DNA from: Patiriisocius marinus
Lineage (GTDB): Bacteria; Bacteroidota; Bacteroidia; Flavobacteriales; Flavobacteriaceae
DNA length: 64,000 nt
Assembly (NCBI RefSeq): GCF_008974325.1
Contig: NZ_BKCG01000010.1
Span: 1-64,000 of the forward strand
Reading direction: 5' to 3'
This document shows, piece after piece, positions 44,919 through 54,081 of this stretch (its first letter is position 1; each line of letters opens with the position of its first letter). Under the pieces are notes generated by a model. The model ran no database searches. It was not told where the DNA came from and saw nothing but the letters and a program-made list of their open reading frames with translations. Both the position numbers and the translations under genes were made by a program.

Positions 44919-45833
44919 ATGATAAAATTGAACGTCACTAACGAGTTTTCAAGACTTAGGGAAGTTGTATTAGGTACTGCAAAAAGTAATGGGCCAACAC
45001 CATTATTAGAAGATGCATATGATCCTAAAAGTGCAGAATTTATAAAAGCAGGTACATATCCACTAGAAAAAGATATGATTGTAGAAATGGAAGCAGTTGC
45101 TGCTGTTTTTGAAAAGTATGACGTTAAAGTCTATCGTCCTACCATCATTGAGGATTACAATCAAATTTTCTCAAGAGATATTGCTTTCGTGATTGAGGAT
45201 AAATTTATTAAAGCTAATATTTTAGAGGATAGATCTAGAGAAATCGATGCATTAGATGCAGTGATGATACATATAGATCCAGCTAAAATTATTGAATTTC
45301 CTGAAGCTGCACATATAGAAGGTGGAGATGTAATGCCTTATGGTGATTACATATTTGTAGGTACATATTATGGCGAAGACTATTCCTCATTTATTACAGC
45401 ACGCACAAATATGAAAGCTGTAAAATACCTACAGTCTTTGTTCCCAAATAAGAAAGTGAAGTCTTTCAATTTACGTAAATCTAATACAATTGCAGAGGAT
45501 AACGCATTACATTTAGATTGCTGTTTTCAGCCTATTGGTCACGGTCGTTGTATTATACATCGTGAAGGATTTTTGATAGAAGAAGAATATCAATGGTTAG
45601 TGGATTTCTTCGGACATGAGAATTGTTTTCATATAACTAAAAAAGAAATGTATAATATGAATAGTAATATCTTTAGTATTTCCGAAGATGTTATAATTTC
45701 AGAAAAGAATTTTAAACGTTTAAATACTTGGCTTCGAGAAAATGGATATGTAGTTGAAGAAGTACCTTATGCCGAAATATCAAAACAAGAAGGACTGTTA
45801 CGTTGCACAACAATGCCGCTAGTGCGTGATTAA
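44919..45833 (+). CDS. amidinotransferase/arginine deiminase-fold hydrolase (DDAH-like)
   Basis: This is a 304-residue protein of the guanidino-group modifying superfamily. 'SRLREVVLG' at the N-terminus, 'HIEGGDVMPYGDYIFVG' near residues 132-148 (Glu-Gly-Gly-Asp substrate binding), 'ALHLDCCFQPIG' with the active His near 196-207, and 'LLRCTTMPLVRD' with the catalytic Cys near the C-terminus are present. Likely substrates are arginine, citrulline or methylated arginine. The ATG at 44919 was preferred to 44892 because it begins the fold and follows a promoter box. A related protein, CtlX, is encoded 3 kb downstream. The exact reaction is not determined. Confidence 0.8.
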   Translation: MIKLNVTNEFSRLREVVLGTAKSNGPTPLLEDAYDPKSAEFIKAGTYPLEKDMIVEMEAVAAVFEKYDVKVYRPTIIEDYNQIFSRDIAFVIEDKFIKANILEDRSREIDALDAVMIHIDPAKIIEFPEAAHIEGGDVMPYGDYIFVGTYYGEDYSSFITARTNMKAVKYLQSLFPNKKVKSFNLRKSNTIAEDNALHLDCCFQPIGHGRCIIHREGFLIEEEYQWLVDFFGHENCFHITKKEMYNMNSNIFSISEDVIISEKNFKRLNTWLRENGYVVEEVPYAEISKQEGLLRCTTMPLVRD

Positions 45834-45851
45834 ATTTTAGTAAAACCGCTA

Positions 45852-45890
45852 ACAAAACAGCCGAATACACATTGTATTCGGCTGTTTTGT
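45852..45890. terminator. bidirectional terminator between convergent genes
   Basis: ACAAAACAGCCGAATAC (45852-45868) and GTATTCGGCTGTTTTGT (45874-45890) form a perfect 17-bp stem with a 5-base loop, between the amidinotransferase-fold gene and the DUF3570 gene. It is flanked by A-rich and T-rich tracts, so it can act on both strands. Confidence 0.92.
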
Positions 45891-45909
45891 TTTGTGAAAT
45901 TTGGGTATG

Positions 45910-47163
45910 TTAATCGTGAACGAACTTTAATCCCGTAGAGATCAAGAAAAAATTGAGTCCGCTATCACGACTATATTGATCAAATTTTAAGTCGATACTC
46001 TTTAAACCCCATTTCGATATTTTGAAGTTTGTAAATATATCAGTGTAAGTTACACCTAAGCCATACTGGTGTGCGGTAAATTTTGATAAATCATAATCAC
46101 TTGTGTAAAAATCATCAGTAGACAATGCGGTATTGTATTCGTAAAAGTAATCACTTGCTGTTTGGTTATAGAAGCGATATGATGGGTATAACGTGAATTT
46201 GCTACTCAGTTTAATTGGCACCTCTATACTTGCTGTGTGCGAGTCAATTCCCCAATCATCTGTGTAATATCGATAGTATGTTCTTAGTACAAAAGTCTCG
46301 TTAATATAATAGTTAAGTCGGCCTCCTATCGCAATTTTAAAGCGTGTGTCTGGAAGGCGTTCAATGTCATCACCAAGCTGAAAATTCTCAACGAATATAT
46401 CAGGCTTATCACTAAAATATACACGATGGAATGGCGTAGATAAAAGCCCCTCTTGTTGAACCAAATCTAAGGAAAGTGAGGCTTGAGAGTTTTTAGATAA
46501 TATCTGAGAAAAACCTAGACCTAAGGAGTACGAGTTTCTGTTTGTGTTTGGAAGCGGATTTAAATCTTCAAAATCTGTTTCATTTTCAATGTCGAAGCGA
46601 AGTTCTTCAGGATAGATACGTGTCCATTGATCTAAGTACACATTTGCATTAGCGCTTATTTCGGTATTTTTTTCATTAAATAAGTACGTGTAATTAGCGC
46701 CAAAACCTAAAGAAAAGTAATCATACTCAGATGAAACCGAAACCTTAGCTCCCCAGACTTTATTACGGTCATCACTGCTATGGCTGTAACTAAATACACC
46801 ATTTGCCCAAAGATCACTTCCGGAAGCTCCAGATGACGCTACAAATGGATCTGCTGTGTCACCATCAAATGCATCTACATTACTAGATGAAGCAGATGTA
46901 TAAGCTGAAACTCCTGCATCAATAGTAAATACATCGTCTGCATTTAATGGTATTGCGATAGTAATACTTGGTGCAAAATCTGTTAACTCTTCAGTTCCTC
47001 GACCACCTGTAACTGCTGCGTTATCTCCATCTTGAGAGTAGTAACTTGCTACAATATCTACTTCAGTAGTTTCTAGCACACGTTTTTTATAGGTAGGAAT
47101 TGTGTCTTGTGCATAAATCGCAAAAGAGAAAAAAATAAAACTAATTAAAAAGGTTGATTTCAT
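45910..47163 (-). CDS. DUF3570 family beta-barrel-like envelope protein
   Basis: This is a 417-residue protein with a signal peptide (ending 'AIYAQ') and a long series of amphipathic beta strands ending 'FLISTGLKFVHD', as in an outer membrane barrel. It matches DUF3570 in length, in the N-terminal 'TTEVDIVASYYSQDGDNAAVTGGRGTEEL' region (in parts, residues 32-60) and in the gene context. A Ser/Thr-rich stretch with one SGAS tetrapeptide lies at 111-114. It is the last gene of the operon thioredoxin-ApbE-DUF4266-DUF3570 on the minus strand. Function unknown; the context suggests an outer membrane part of a flavin or redox module. Confidence 0.8.
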   Translation of the reverse strand: MKSTFLISFIFFSFAIYAQDTIPTYKKRVLETTEVDIVASYYSQDGDNAAVTGGRGTEELTDFAPSITIAIPLNADDVFTIDAGVSAYTSASSSNVDAFDGDTADPFVASSGASGSDLWANGVFSYSHSSDDRNKVWGAKVSVSSEYDYFSLGFGANYTYLFNEKNTEISANANVYLDQWTRIYPEELRFDIENETDFEDLNPLPNTNRNSYSLGLGFSQILSKNSQASLSLDLVQQEGLLSTPFHRVYFSDKPDIFVENFQLGDDIERLPDTRFKIAIGGRLNYYINETFVLRTYYRYYTDDWGIDSHTASIEVPIKLSSKFTLYPSYRFYNQTASDYFYEYNTALSTDDFYTSDYDLSKFTAHQYGLGVTYTDIFTNFKISKWGLKSIDLKFDQYSRDSGLNFFLISTGLKFVHD

Positions 47164-47211
47164 ATAAATAATAATAAAATGAAAGTATAAGGTTAGTCGC
47201 TAATTAACTGA

Positions 47212-47430
47212 TTAATTGCATCCGCAACCTCCACCAGTTTTACCGCCATTAGCTCCAGATGCTGCTTCTCTATATGCAAGAGCATTGCTTTCGCCCTTTT
47301 TTACAGCCTTGTCACTTAAAGCCATATCTGGATCGTTAATGTTTACTTTTTCATATTCTTTTACCACTATGCAAGATGTAAGTTGTGTAATGACACAGAA
47401 GGCACAGAATATTTTTATAGCTGTTTTCAT
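47212..47430 (-). CDS. DUF4266 small lipoprotein
   Basis: This is a 72-residue lipoprotein. Its signal peptide ends 'TQLTSC' with the lipidated Cys near residue 20, and the short mature chain ends in a Gly/Cys-rich tail 'GGKTGGGCGCN'. DUF4266 members have this layout and are encoded beside ApbE and DUF3570. The two C-terminal Cys could bind a metal or a cofactor; an SGAN sequence near residue 58 resembles but does not meet the ApbE flavin-attachment motif. It lies 16 bases after ApbE and 48 before DUF3570. Confidence 0.82.
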   Translation of the reverse strand: MKTAIKIFCAFCVITQLTSCIVVKEYEKVNINDPDMALSDKAVKKGESNALAYREAASGANGGKTGGGCGCN

Positions 47431-47446
47431 AGTAACAAGGTACGTT

Positions 47447-48427
47447 TTAGTTTTTAATTTCTAGTGTAATATTTTTTGATGTTCTAACACTGCCATCCTC
47501 TTCAATTAATACGCATTCAATACCAGGAATTTGATTTATTCTATCCATCCCAGTTTTAACACCCATTACAAATACTGATGTAGCTAATGCATCTGCAAGT
47601 TCTGCACTTGGTGCGAAAATTGTTGTGCTTAATATTCCAGTTGCAGGATATCCAGTTCTTGGATCTATTATATGTGTGTATCTAATGCCATTGAATTTAA
47701 CAAACTTCTCATAGTTTCCAGAGGTAACAACAGCACCTTTAATTGGTAAAAGTGCGTATGCTTTATCTTTGTCAAGAGGGTTTGTAATAGCAACTTTCCA
47801 AGGCAAACCATTAGGTTGTGTTCCCCAAGTATTCATATCGCCACTGGCATTAATTATTCCTGAAACAACACCTTTTTTCTGAAGTAATCTTTTAGCCATA
47901 TCTGCAGCGTAGCCTTTGCCTATTGCTCCAAAACCAATTTTCATTCCCTTATTTTTAAGAAATACGGTTCCTCTGTTTTTGTCGAGAAGGATGTTTTTAT
48001 ATCCAACTTTGCTTACTGAGTTTTCAATATCAGTTGTAGATGGCATCTCAGTCATTGAGCCGTCAAATTTCCAAATTCGATCCATAGATGCATAACTTAT
48101 ATCAAAAGCACCATCAGTTAGTTCTGATATTTTTATAGAGCGTTCAATAAGTTGGTATAGTTCTTCGGAAACTTTAACTGGGGCAATTCCGGCATTTTTA
48201 TTAATAGCAGAAGTCTCTGAGTTAAGGTCCCAACTCGAGATTAATTTTTCAATTCTTGAAATTTCGGCTACTGCCAAATCAATTGCTTCGTTTGCCGAAA
48301 CATTATTTTCAGAAACCACAGTAATGTCAAATGCACTACCCATTAAAATTAGTGCGCGTTTATGAGTCTCTTGCGCTTTAAGTACAAAAGTGCTAAAAAA
48401 CAGTAGTATTAAAAGGAGTTTTTTCAA
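47447..48427 (-). CDS. apbE: ApbE-type FAD:protein FMN transferase (lipobox-free, secreted)
   Basis: This is a 326-residue enzyme with a signal peptide (ending 'FVLKAQ') that attaches FMN through a phosphodiester to Ser/Thr of target proteins in the periplasm. 'KIGFGAIGKGYAADMAKRLL' (in parts, residues 162-182), 'IINASGDMNTWG' near 190-201 and the Mg-binding 'THIIDPRTGYPATG' near 248-261 are the ApbE signatures. A flavinylation substrate is not obvious in the window; DUF4266 and DUF3570 downstream are candidates by context. It starts 3 bases after the thioredoxin gene. Confidence 0.9.
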   Translation of the reverse strand: MKKLLLILLFFSTFVLKAQETHKRALILMGSAFDITVVSENNVSANEAIDLAVAEISRIEKLISSWDLNSETSAINKNAGIAPVKVSEELYQLIERSIKISELTDGAFDISYASMDRIWKFDGSMTEMPSTTDIENSVSKVGYKNILLDKNRGTVFLKNKGMKIGFGAIGKGYAADMAKRLLQKKGVVSGIINASGDMNTWGTQPNGLPWKVAITNPLDKDKAYALLPIKGAVVTSGNYEKFVKFNGIRYTHIIDPRTGYPATGILSTTIFAPSAELADALATSVFVMGVKTGMDRINQIPGIECVLIEEDGSVRTSKNITLEIKN

Positions 48428-48430
48428 AGG

Positions 48431-48868
48431 TTATCTTGTAAAGCTGTCTAATTCTAAGATGTATTTTGTTGGTGTAGTTTTGTAATAGCCAGTTTGACCA
48501 AGTACTTTCAAATCGTTATCCATAACTACTACAAATGGAAATATTCCGTTTGTATTAAAACGTTCTGCTAATGCATTATTGTGTGCTTGTAAATCTGGAG
48601 CTAAAGCATTTGCCTTTTTACGTGGAAAATCTGCTTCAACCATTACAAAATGATCCTTTGCGTATAGTTTAAAAGTATCAGATTGAAAAATTTCTTTATC
48701 AAGTTTAATACACGGTGCGCACCAGTCGCTTCCTTGAAATACTAAAACTATTGGGCGATTTTCAGCTTTTGCGACTTTCTGAGCTTCATCCATATTGGTA
48801 AACCATTCTTGTGCTTGACTTGTTAATGTAAAGGCAAGAAGTGTGAGGGTGATAAAAAATGTTTTCAT
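48431..48868 (-). CDS. secreted thioredoxin-fold protein
   Basis: This is a 145-residue protein with a signal peptide (ending 'SQAQ') and a thioredoxin-like fold. The redox motif is 'GSDWCAPCIKLD' near residues 46-57 (C-x-x-C), and 'NGIFPFVVVMD' supplies the cis-proline region near 110-120. It should act in the periplasm as a thiol reductase or disulphide handler. It is first in the operon with ApbE, DUF4266 and DUF3570, so it may keep the cysteines of the DUF4266 lipoprotein reduced; that is inference. Confidence 0.88.
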   Translation of the reverse strand: MKTFFITLTLLAFTLTSQAQEWFTNMDEAQKVAKAENRPIVLVFQGSDWCAPCIKLDKEIFQSDTFKLYAKDHFVMVEADFPRKKANALAPDLQAHNNALAERFNTNGIFPFVVVMDNDLKVLGQTGYYKTTPTKYILELDSFTR

Positions 48869-49043
48869 AGTTGTGATCTAGTTTAATAAAGGTACTTGTT
48901 TTATGTAAGTCGTATATTATTTTACAACCTTAATTTCAATGGTGGTTATTCTGTTTTTAGAAATTCTAAAACGGTTAAAAAAAATATTTGTTGTATTGGT
49001 CAATTAGAGTGGGTACTTCTGATTAGATATTCCAAATTTGAAC

Positions 49044-49051
49044 TAACTTTG
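49044..49051 (+). promoter_or_regulatory. promoter (-7 box) of ctlX
   Basis: TAACTTTG matches TAnnTTTG, 23 bases before the ctlX start. The -33 element is not clear. Confidence 0.55.
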
Positions 49052-49074
49052 TACAATCAAAATTCAGTCCACAA

Positions 49075-50016
49075 ATGTCACAGATTACAAATACTATTTT
49101 AATGATTCGCCCAGTTGCTTTCCGTATGAACGAAGAGACTGCGGTAAATAACTATTTTCAAGAAGATCTTCAACTTCGTAATGCAGAGATTAATGCAAAA
49201 GCGCAAGAGGAGTTTGATAATTTTGTGGAGAAACTTCGCAAAGTAGGAGTGAATGTGATTGTGGAAAATGATGATCTTAAAATGGATACTCCAGATTCTA
49301 TTTTTCCTAACAATTGGGTGAGTTTTCATAAAGATGGAACGGTAGGGTTGTACCCAATGTTTGCTGAAAACAGACGTCGTGAGCGCAGAGAAGAAGTAAT
49401 GACTAGACTTGAGGAAGAAGGTTTTCTAATTGACGGGTATATGGATTATACATCGGCAGAGGATGAAGGCTATTTTCTAGAAGGAACTGGAAGTTTACTT
49501 TTAGACCGTGTAAATAATAAGGCGTACTGTGCTATTTCACCAAGAGCTGATGAGGAGTTAGTAATTGAGTTTTGTGAAGATTTTGAATACGATCCGGTAA
49601 TTTTTACTGCTAATCAAAATGCAAAAAATCAGCGTTTACCTATTTACCATACAAATGTAATGATGGCTTTAGCCGAAACATTTGCGGTAATTTGTCTTGA
49701 TACTATTGATGATAAACACGAAAAGAAAAACGTGATTAAACATCTAAAGGAAACTAAAAAAGAAATTATTACAATCACAGAAGAACAGATGCATCAGTTT
49801 GCGGGTAATATGCTGCAAGTAAAAGGTGCAGATGCAAATTACATGGTGATGAGTGAGGCTGCAAGATCTAGTCTTAAAAGTGACCAAGTAAAAGCTATTC
49901 AAAAACACTGTAAAATTTTAAGTAGTGACTTAACTACTATTGAAACTTGTGGTGGCGGTAGTGCTCGTTGTATGATGGCAGAGGTGTTTTTACCTAAAGC
50001 TATGAAAACTGTTTAA
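49075..50016 (+). CDS. ctlX: citrulline-type amidinohydrolase, CtlX family
   Basis: This is a 313-residue protein of the amidinotransferase superfamily matching the CtlX group. 'MIRPVAFRMNEETAVNNYFQ' opens the fold, 'TPDSIFPNNWVSFH' near residues 72-85 is characteristic, and 'TIETCGGGSARCMMAEVFLP' near the C-terminus holds the catalytic Cys. 'EGTGSLLLD' near 138-146 carries the substrate Glu. CtlX converts citrulline to ornithine and carbamate/ammonia in described cases. It is cytoplasmic. Its stop overlaps that of the convergent SDR gene by 4 bases. Confidence 0.85.
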   Translation: MSQITNTILMIRPVAFRMNEETAVNNYFQEDLQLRNAEINAKAQEEFDNFVEKLRKVGVNVIVENDDLKMDTPDSIFPNNWVSFHKDGTVGLYPMFAENRRRERREEVMTRLEEEGFLIDGYMDYTSAEDEGYFLEGTGSLLLDRVNNKAYCAISPRADEELVIEFCEDFEYDPVIFTANQNAKNQRLPIYHTNVMMALAETFAVICLDTIDDKHEKKNVIKHLKETKKEIITITEEQMHQFAGNMLQVKGADANYMVMSEAARSSLKSDQVKAIQKHCKILSSDLTTIETCGGGSARCMMAEVFLPKAMKTV

Positions 50017-51437
50017 TTAGCAGCAATCCTTCTAATCATTCCGCCAAAAATAAAGTAGTGAAACGGTAACATTGTGTACCAGTAAAGTCGCCCCCAAAGT
50101 CCGCGAGGTCTAAATGTGGCGGTTTGATGTAATACATTGTTACTGTCTATTTTAAATTCTAGCCAAGCTTCGCCAGGCACTTTCATTTCAGCAAAAAGTA
50201 AGAGCCTCTTGTTTTTCTTATCAGCTAAAATAACACGCCAAAAATCGAGTGCGTCACCTTCATATATTTTAGAAACGTGCGTGCGACCTCTCCTAAGTCC
50301 AACTCCTCCAAATATTTTATCAATATAACCACGTATTTTCCAAAGCCAATTAGCGTAATACCAACCTCTTTCACCACCAATTGACCAAACATTTTCTAAT
50401 GCTTTTTCTGGATGATTAAGCTTGATAATTTGTTTGTCAAAAACGCAACCGTGATCTGGTACTTCTACATATTGTTTTAAATCTTTTCTGAAACGACCAC
50501 TAACCATACTGTCTTTCCAACTTGAAACAACTTGGTTTTGTTTTATCTTTTTAAAAGCAAGTTCTATCGCTTTTCTATACGAAATAGGATTGACGTCAAG
50601 TATTTTTTGGAGTCTCGTGTCTTGTGTAATTACTTCAACACGCATACTGTCTACAAGGTTTAAAGCTAATTTGTAAGATGTAGATGTAACAAAATAAAGC
50701 CAATAGCTTGATATTTTAGGAGATAAAAAAGGCAAGGTGATAATACTTAGGTTTAGTTCTCTAAAACGAGAATATTCCATCATCATTTCGCGATAGGTTA
50801 AAACATCAGGCCCTCCTATGTCAAATGAATCGTTGTAACATTGTTCGTTACCTAATACTCCTGTGAGGTATGTCAAAACATCCCTAATTGCAATGGGTTG
50901 GCACTTTGTTTTTACCCAACGTGGCGTTACCATTATAGGTAATTTTTCGCACAAATCTCTAATTATTTCAAATGATGCGCTACCGCTACCTACAATTATT
51001 GCTGCTCTTAAAACCGTTAAGGAAGCTGTGCCGTTTGATAATGTTTCTTCAATATTTTTGCGTGACCATAAATGTTTGGAGAGGTTTTCTTCATTAGCAA
51101 TACCGCCTACATAAATTACTTGTTTACAATTTGTAGGGGATAGGTATTCATTAAAATTTTTCGCTGCAAGTGCTTCTTTTTCATCAAAGTCGCTTGTTGA
51201 AGAGGACATAGAATGAATTAAATAATATGCAGCATCAATATCTTTTGGTAGTATTCCTGGTTTTAGCGTTTTTAGGAAATCTATTTCTACAACGCTAATT
51301 TTTTTTAGCATTTCAGTTGAAACCGAAAGTCTGTTGACACTTCTTACTGCGCAAATTACTTCGTGTCCTTGTTCAACCAATAACGGTAGTAATCGCATTC
51401 CTATATAACCATTGGCACCTGTAAGTAATATTTTCAA
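50013..51437 (-). CDS. SDR-family NAD-dependent epimerase/reductase fused to DUF2867
   Basis: This is a 474-residue protein with an N-terminal Rossmann fold of the extended/atypical SDR type. 'ILLTGANGYIGMRLLPLL' (in parts) has the GxxGxxG site near residues 7-13, and 'AAYYLIHSMSSS' near 69-80 follows. From about residue 320 a DUF2867 domain is present ('GRTHVSKIYEGDALDFWRVI', 'GEAWLEFKI', 'FRPRGLWGRLYWYTMLPFHYFIFGGM'). Proteins with this fusion are common in Bacteroidota; their substrate is unknown. It is a single minus-strand gene. Confidence 0.88.
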   Translation of the reverse strand: MKILLTGANGYIGMRLLPLLVEQGHEVICAVRSVNRLSVSTEMLKKISVVEIDFLKTLKPGILPKDIDAAYYLIHSMSSSTSDFDEKEALAAKNFNEYLSPTNCKQVIYVGGIANEENLSKHLWSRKNIEETLSNGTASLTVLRAAIIVGSGSASFEIIRDLCEKLPIMVTPRWVKTKCQPIAIRDVLTYLTGVLGNEQCYNDSFDIGGPDVLTYREMMMEYSRFRELNLSIITLPFLSPKISSYWLYFVTSTSYKLALNLVDSMRVEVITQDTRLQKILDVNPISYRKAIELAFKKIKQNQVVSSWKDSMVSGRFRKDLKQYVEVPDHGCVFDKQIIKLNHPEKALENVWSIGGERGWYYANWLWKIRGYIDKIFGGVGLRRGRTHVSKIYEGDALDFWRVILADKKNKRLLLFAEMKVPGEAWLEFKIDSNNVLHQTATFRPRGLWGRLYWYTMLPFHYFIFGGMIRRIAAN

Positions 51438-51541
51438 GATATTTGTTTTCTCTAAAGATAACGAGAGTCTGTTTATTAATATCCTAAGGTTTACAGAATT
51501 ATTACAGATTTAACTATCTTGAATTATTAAAATTTCAGAAA

Positions 51542-51748
51542 ATGAAAATATTGAGTCTTGTGTTAATAGTAGGAGGAATCGCATTAATTGCTTCTGGATT
51601 GTATAATGCATTTGTGCCCCAAGAAGTGTTAGATATTGAGATAATTGAAGTGACGGCTACTGAAGGGTTTGACAATCAATCGCTTGCTATGGTTTGTTTG
51701 GGGGTAATAGCATTTGTAGCTGGCGCATTTTTAACTAAAAAACGATAA
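51542..51748 (+). CDS. small two-helix membrane protein
   Basis: This is a 68-residue protein with two hydrophobic segments (residues about 3-22 and 47-62) joined by an acidic loop, ending in Lys-Lys-Arg. It resembles small DUF3185-like membrane proteins, but I cannot assign the family with confidence. It lies divergent from the SDR gene and convergent with the next gene, 3 bases from its stop. The start ATG at 51542 follows an A-rich stretch. Function unknown. Confidence 0.6.
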   Translation: MKILSLVLIVGGIALIASGLYNAFVPQEVLDIEIIEVTATEGFDNQSLAMVCLGVIAFVAGAFLTKKR

Positions 51749-51750
51749 GC

Positions 51751-52209
51751 CTATAAATCATCTACACGAGCAGTCGCAATATTAGTTTTTGCTGCGAGTA
51801 TTTTTTTGATAAAGTGATGAGTTGCTTTATCAGTTGGTTTTGCCTCTATTTTTACAAATTGATGATCTCTATAAATGGAATAACTTTCAGCCTCTCCTTT
51901 ATAAATAACTAATTTGTAGAAAGGAATGACAAAAGCAAAACTTTCTAATAGCGAACGAAATCCCAAAATGATTCCATCGGGTCTAAGTTCAATATTACAT
52001 TGATTTCTGTTATTGTCAAGGTTGAGTAGTTTAGCAATTTCAGGACTAGCATCAATGATAATAAGTTTAGAACTCCCTATCCCTCTTAAGCGAAGCCGCT
52101 CCTTTAAAGAGTATGGCTCGCCAACTTCCTCGTCAATTATTTGTGATATTTTATTGTTTTTATAAGAAACGTTATATAGCATTTCAGAAATATTAAAAAA
52201 TAACCCCAT
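51751..52209 (-). CDS. hypothetical cytoplasmic protein
   Basis: This is a 152-residue protein without a signal peptide. It has a charged N-terminal region, a central 'LIIIDASPEIAKLLNLDNN' segment near residues 48-67, a short hydrophobic stretch near 88-98 ('FAFVIPFYKLVIY'), and an alanine-rich C-terminus. I recognise no family. It is divergent from argS, with 82 bases between the starts, and convergent with the small membrane protein. Function unknown. Confidence 0.65.
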   Translation of the reverse strand: MGLFFNISEMLYNVSYKNNKISQIIDEEVGEPYSLKERLRLRGIGSSKLIIIDASPEIAKLLNLDNNRNQCNIELRPDGIILGFRSLLESFAFVIPFYKLVIYKGEAESYSIYRDHQFVKIEAKPTDKATHHFIKKILAAKTNIATARVDDL

Positions 52210-52262
52210 TGTTATTCCTTATAAAGATACGACTCAAACAACACATAAAACGTTAAAAAAAC

Positions 52263-52270
52263 TATCTTTG
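52263..52270 (+). promoter_or_regulatory. promoter (-7 box) of argS
   Basis: TATCTTTG matches TAnnTTTG, 21 bases before the argS start. No convincing -33 element was seen. Confidence 0.6.
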
Positions 52271-52291
52271 CAGTCTTAAATTTTTATACCA

Positions 52292-54064
52292 ATGACATTA
52301 CAGCAATCACTTACTAAACATATAAAAGATGCTATTAGTTCAGCTTACGATGCAACACTCGAAACTGTAGAATTTCAAGCAACTCGAAAGGAGTTTGAAG
52401 GAGATATTACAGTGGTAGTTTTCCCAATGCTACGTGTTGTAAAAGGAAATCCTGTTGCAATTGGTGAAGCGATAGGAAATTATTTAGTAGAAAATGTAAC
52501 TGAGGTCGTTAGGTTTAATGTGGTGAAAGGATTTTTAAATGTAGTGTTAAGTGATACTCATTTTCTAGACTTTTTTACGGAAGTAACCGATTTTTCAAGC
52601 TACGGAATACAGCCACAAAACGATGATGCAATGATGGTAGAATATGCATCACCTAATACAAATAAGCCTTTACATTTAGGTCACGTGCGTAATGTGTTAC
52701 TTGGGTATAGTGTTGCTCAAATTGTTAAAGCAAGTGGTAAAAAAGTTTATAAAACGCAAATTATTAATGATCGTGGTATCCATATTTGTAAGTCTATGCT
52801 TGCTTGGGAACGCTATGGAAATGGTGAAACACCACAGTCTACTGGGAAAAAGGGAGATAAATTGGTGGGAGATTATTACGTTAGATTTGATAAAGAATAT
52901 AAAGCCGAAATAGCAACACTTGAAGCTTCGGGAAAAACTACTGAAGAAGCTAAAGCTGAAGCGCCAATTATTATTGAAGCCCAACAAATGCTTCTTAAAT
53001 GGGAAGCTGGAGATAAAGATGTAGTTGCGCTATGGAAGAAAATGAACGGCTGGGTTTACGAAGGTTTTGATGCTACTTATGAAGCTATAGGAGTAGATTT
53101 TGATAAAAATTATTATGAAAGTAATACTTACCTTTTAGGAAAAGAATTTATTGCTGAAGGCTTAAAATCTGGAGTGTTTATTCAAAAGGAAGATGGCTCA
53201 GTATGGTGCGATTTGACAGAAGAAGGGTTAGATGAAAAAATTGTACTTCGTAGTGATGGAACTGCGGTATATATGACGCAAGATATAGGTACGGCTATAC
53301 AGCGTGTAAAGGATTATCCAGATGTAACAGGAATGATTTATACAGTAGGAAATGAGCAAGACTATCACTTTCAAGTATTATTTTTAATACTTAAAAAACT
53401 AGGCTTTAAATGGGCAGAAAATCTATTCCATTTAAGTTACGGAATGGTTGATCTTCCAAGTGGAAAAATGAAAAGTAGAGAGGGTACTGTAGTTGATGCA
53501 GATGACTTGATTGAAAACATGACAAACACTGCACGTGAAATAAGTGAAGACTTAGGTAAGATTGATGATTTTAACGAAGAAGAAAAAAACGAATTATACC
53601 ATACAATTGGTTTAGGTGCACTTAAATACTACATTCTAAAAGTAGACCCAAAAAAACGCATACTTTTTAATCCTGAAGAGAGTGTAGATTTTCAAGGAAA
53701 CACAGGGCCATTTATTCAATATACGTATGCACGTATTCAGTCAATTATTAGAAAAAGTGAAGGCGATTTAATTTTAGACTTAAAGGATTATACTTTAGAT
53801 CCAAAGGAGAAAGAAGTGTTGAAAACATTGCAATTATTTCCTGATGTAATTCAGCAAGCTGCTTCAAATTATAGCCCTGCATTAATTGCTAATTACACAT
53901 ACGATTTAGTAAAAGAATTTAATTCCTTTTATCAAAATGTACCAATTTTTGCAGCAGATAACAATAAAGAAATTCAGTTTAGAGTTGCATTGTGTGCCGC
54001 TGTAGGAGATGTTATTAAAACAGCTTTTTCATTACTAGGTATTAATGTGCCAGAGCGTATGTAA
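52292..54064 (+). CDS. argS: arginyl-tRNA synthetase
   Basis: This is a 590-residue class I synthetase that charges tRNA-Arg. The N-terminal Add-1 domain, the HIGH-type motif 'HLGH' at residues 128-131, the Rossmann-fold insertions and the C-terminal DALR anticodon-binding domain ('GNTGPFIQYTYARIQSIIRK' near 470-489 leads into it) are present. The KMSKS loop is replaced by 'GKMKSREG' near 391-398, as in many ArgRS. Full length. It stands alone, and its stop is 17 bases from the convergent TonB receptor. Confidence 0.97.
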   Translation: MTLQQSLTKHIKDAISSAYDATLETVEFQATRKEFEGDITVVVFPMLRVVKGNPVAIGEAIGNYLVENVTEVVRFNVVKGFLNVVLSDTHFLDFFTEVTDFSSYGIQPQNDDAMMVEYASPNTNKPLHLGHVRNVLLGYSVAQIVKASGKKVYKTQIINDRGIHICKSMLAWERYGNGETPQSTGKKGDKLVGDYYVRFDKEYKAEIATLEASGKTTEEAKAEAPIIIEAQQMLLKWEAGDKDVVALWKKMNGWVYEGFDATYEAIGVDFDKNYYESNTYLLGKEFIAEGLKSGVFIQKEDGSVWCDLTEEGLDEKIVLRSDGTAVYMTQDIGTAIQRVKDYPDVTGMIYTVGNEQDYHFQVLFLILKKLGFKWAENLFHLSYGMVDLPSGKMKSREGTVVDADDLIENMTNTAREISEDLGKIDDFNEEEKNELYHTIGLGALKYYILKVDPKKRILFNPEESVDFQGNTGPFIQYTYARIQSIIRKSEGDLILDLKDYTLDPKEKEVLKTLQLFPDVIQQAASNYSPALIANYTYDLVKEFNSFYQNVPIFAADNNKEIQFRVALCAAVGDVIKTAFSLLGINVPERM

Positions 54065-54081
54065 ACAATGTAATATTTCGG

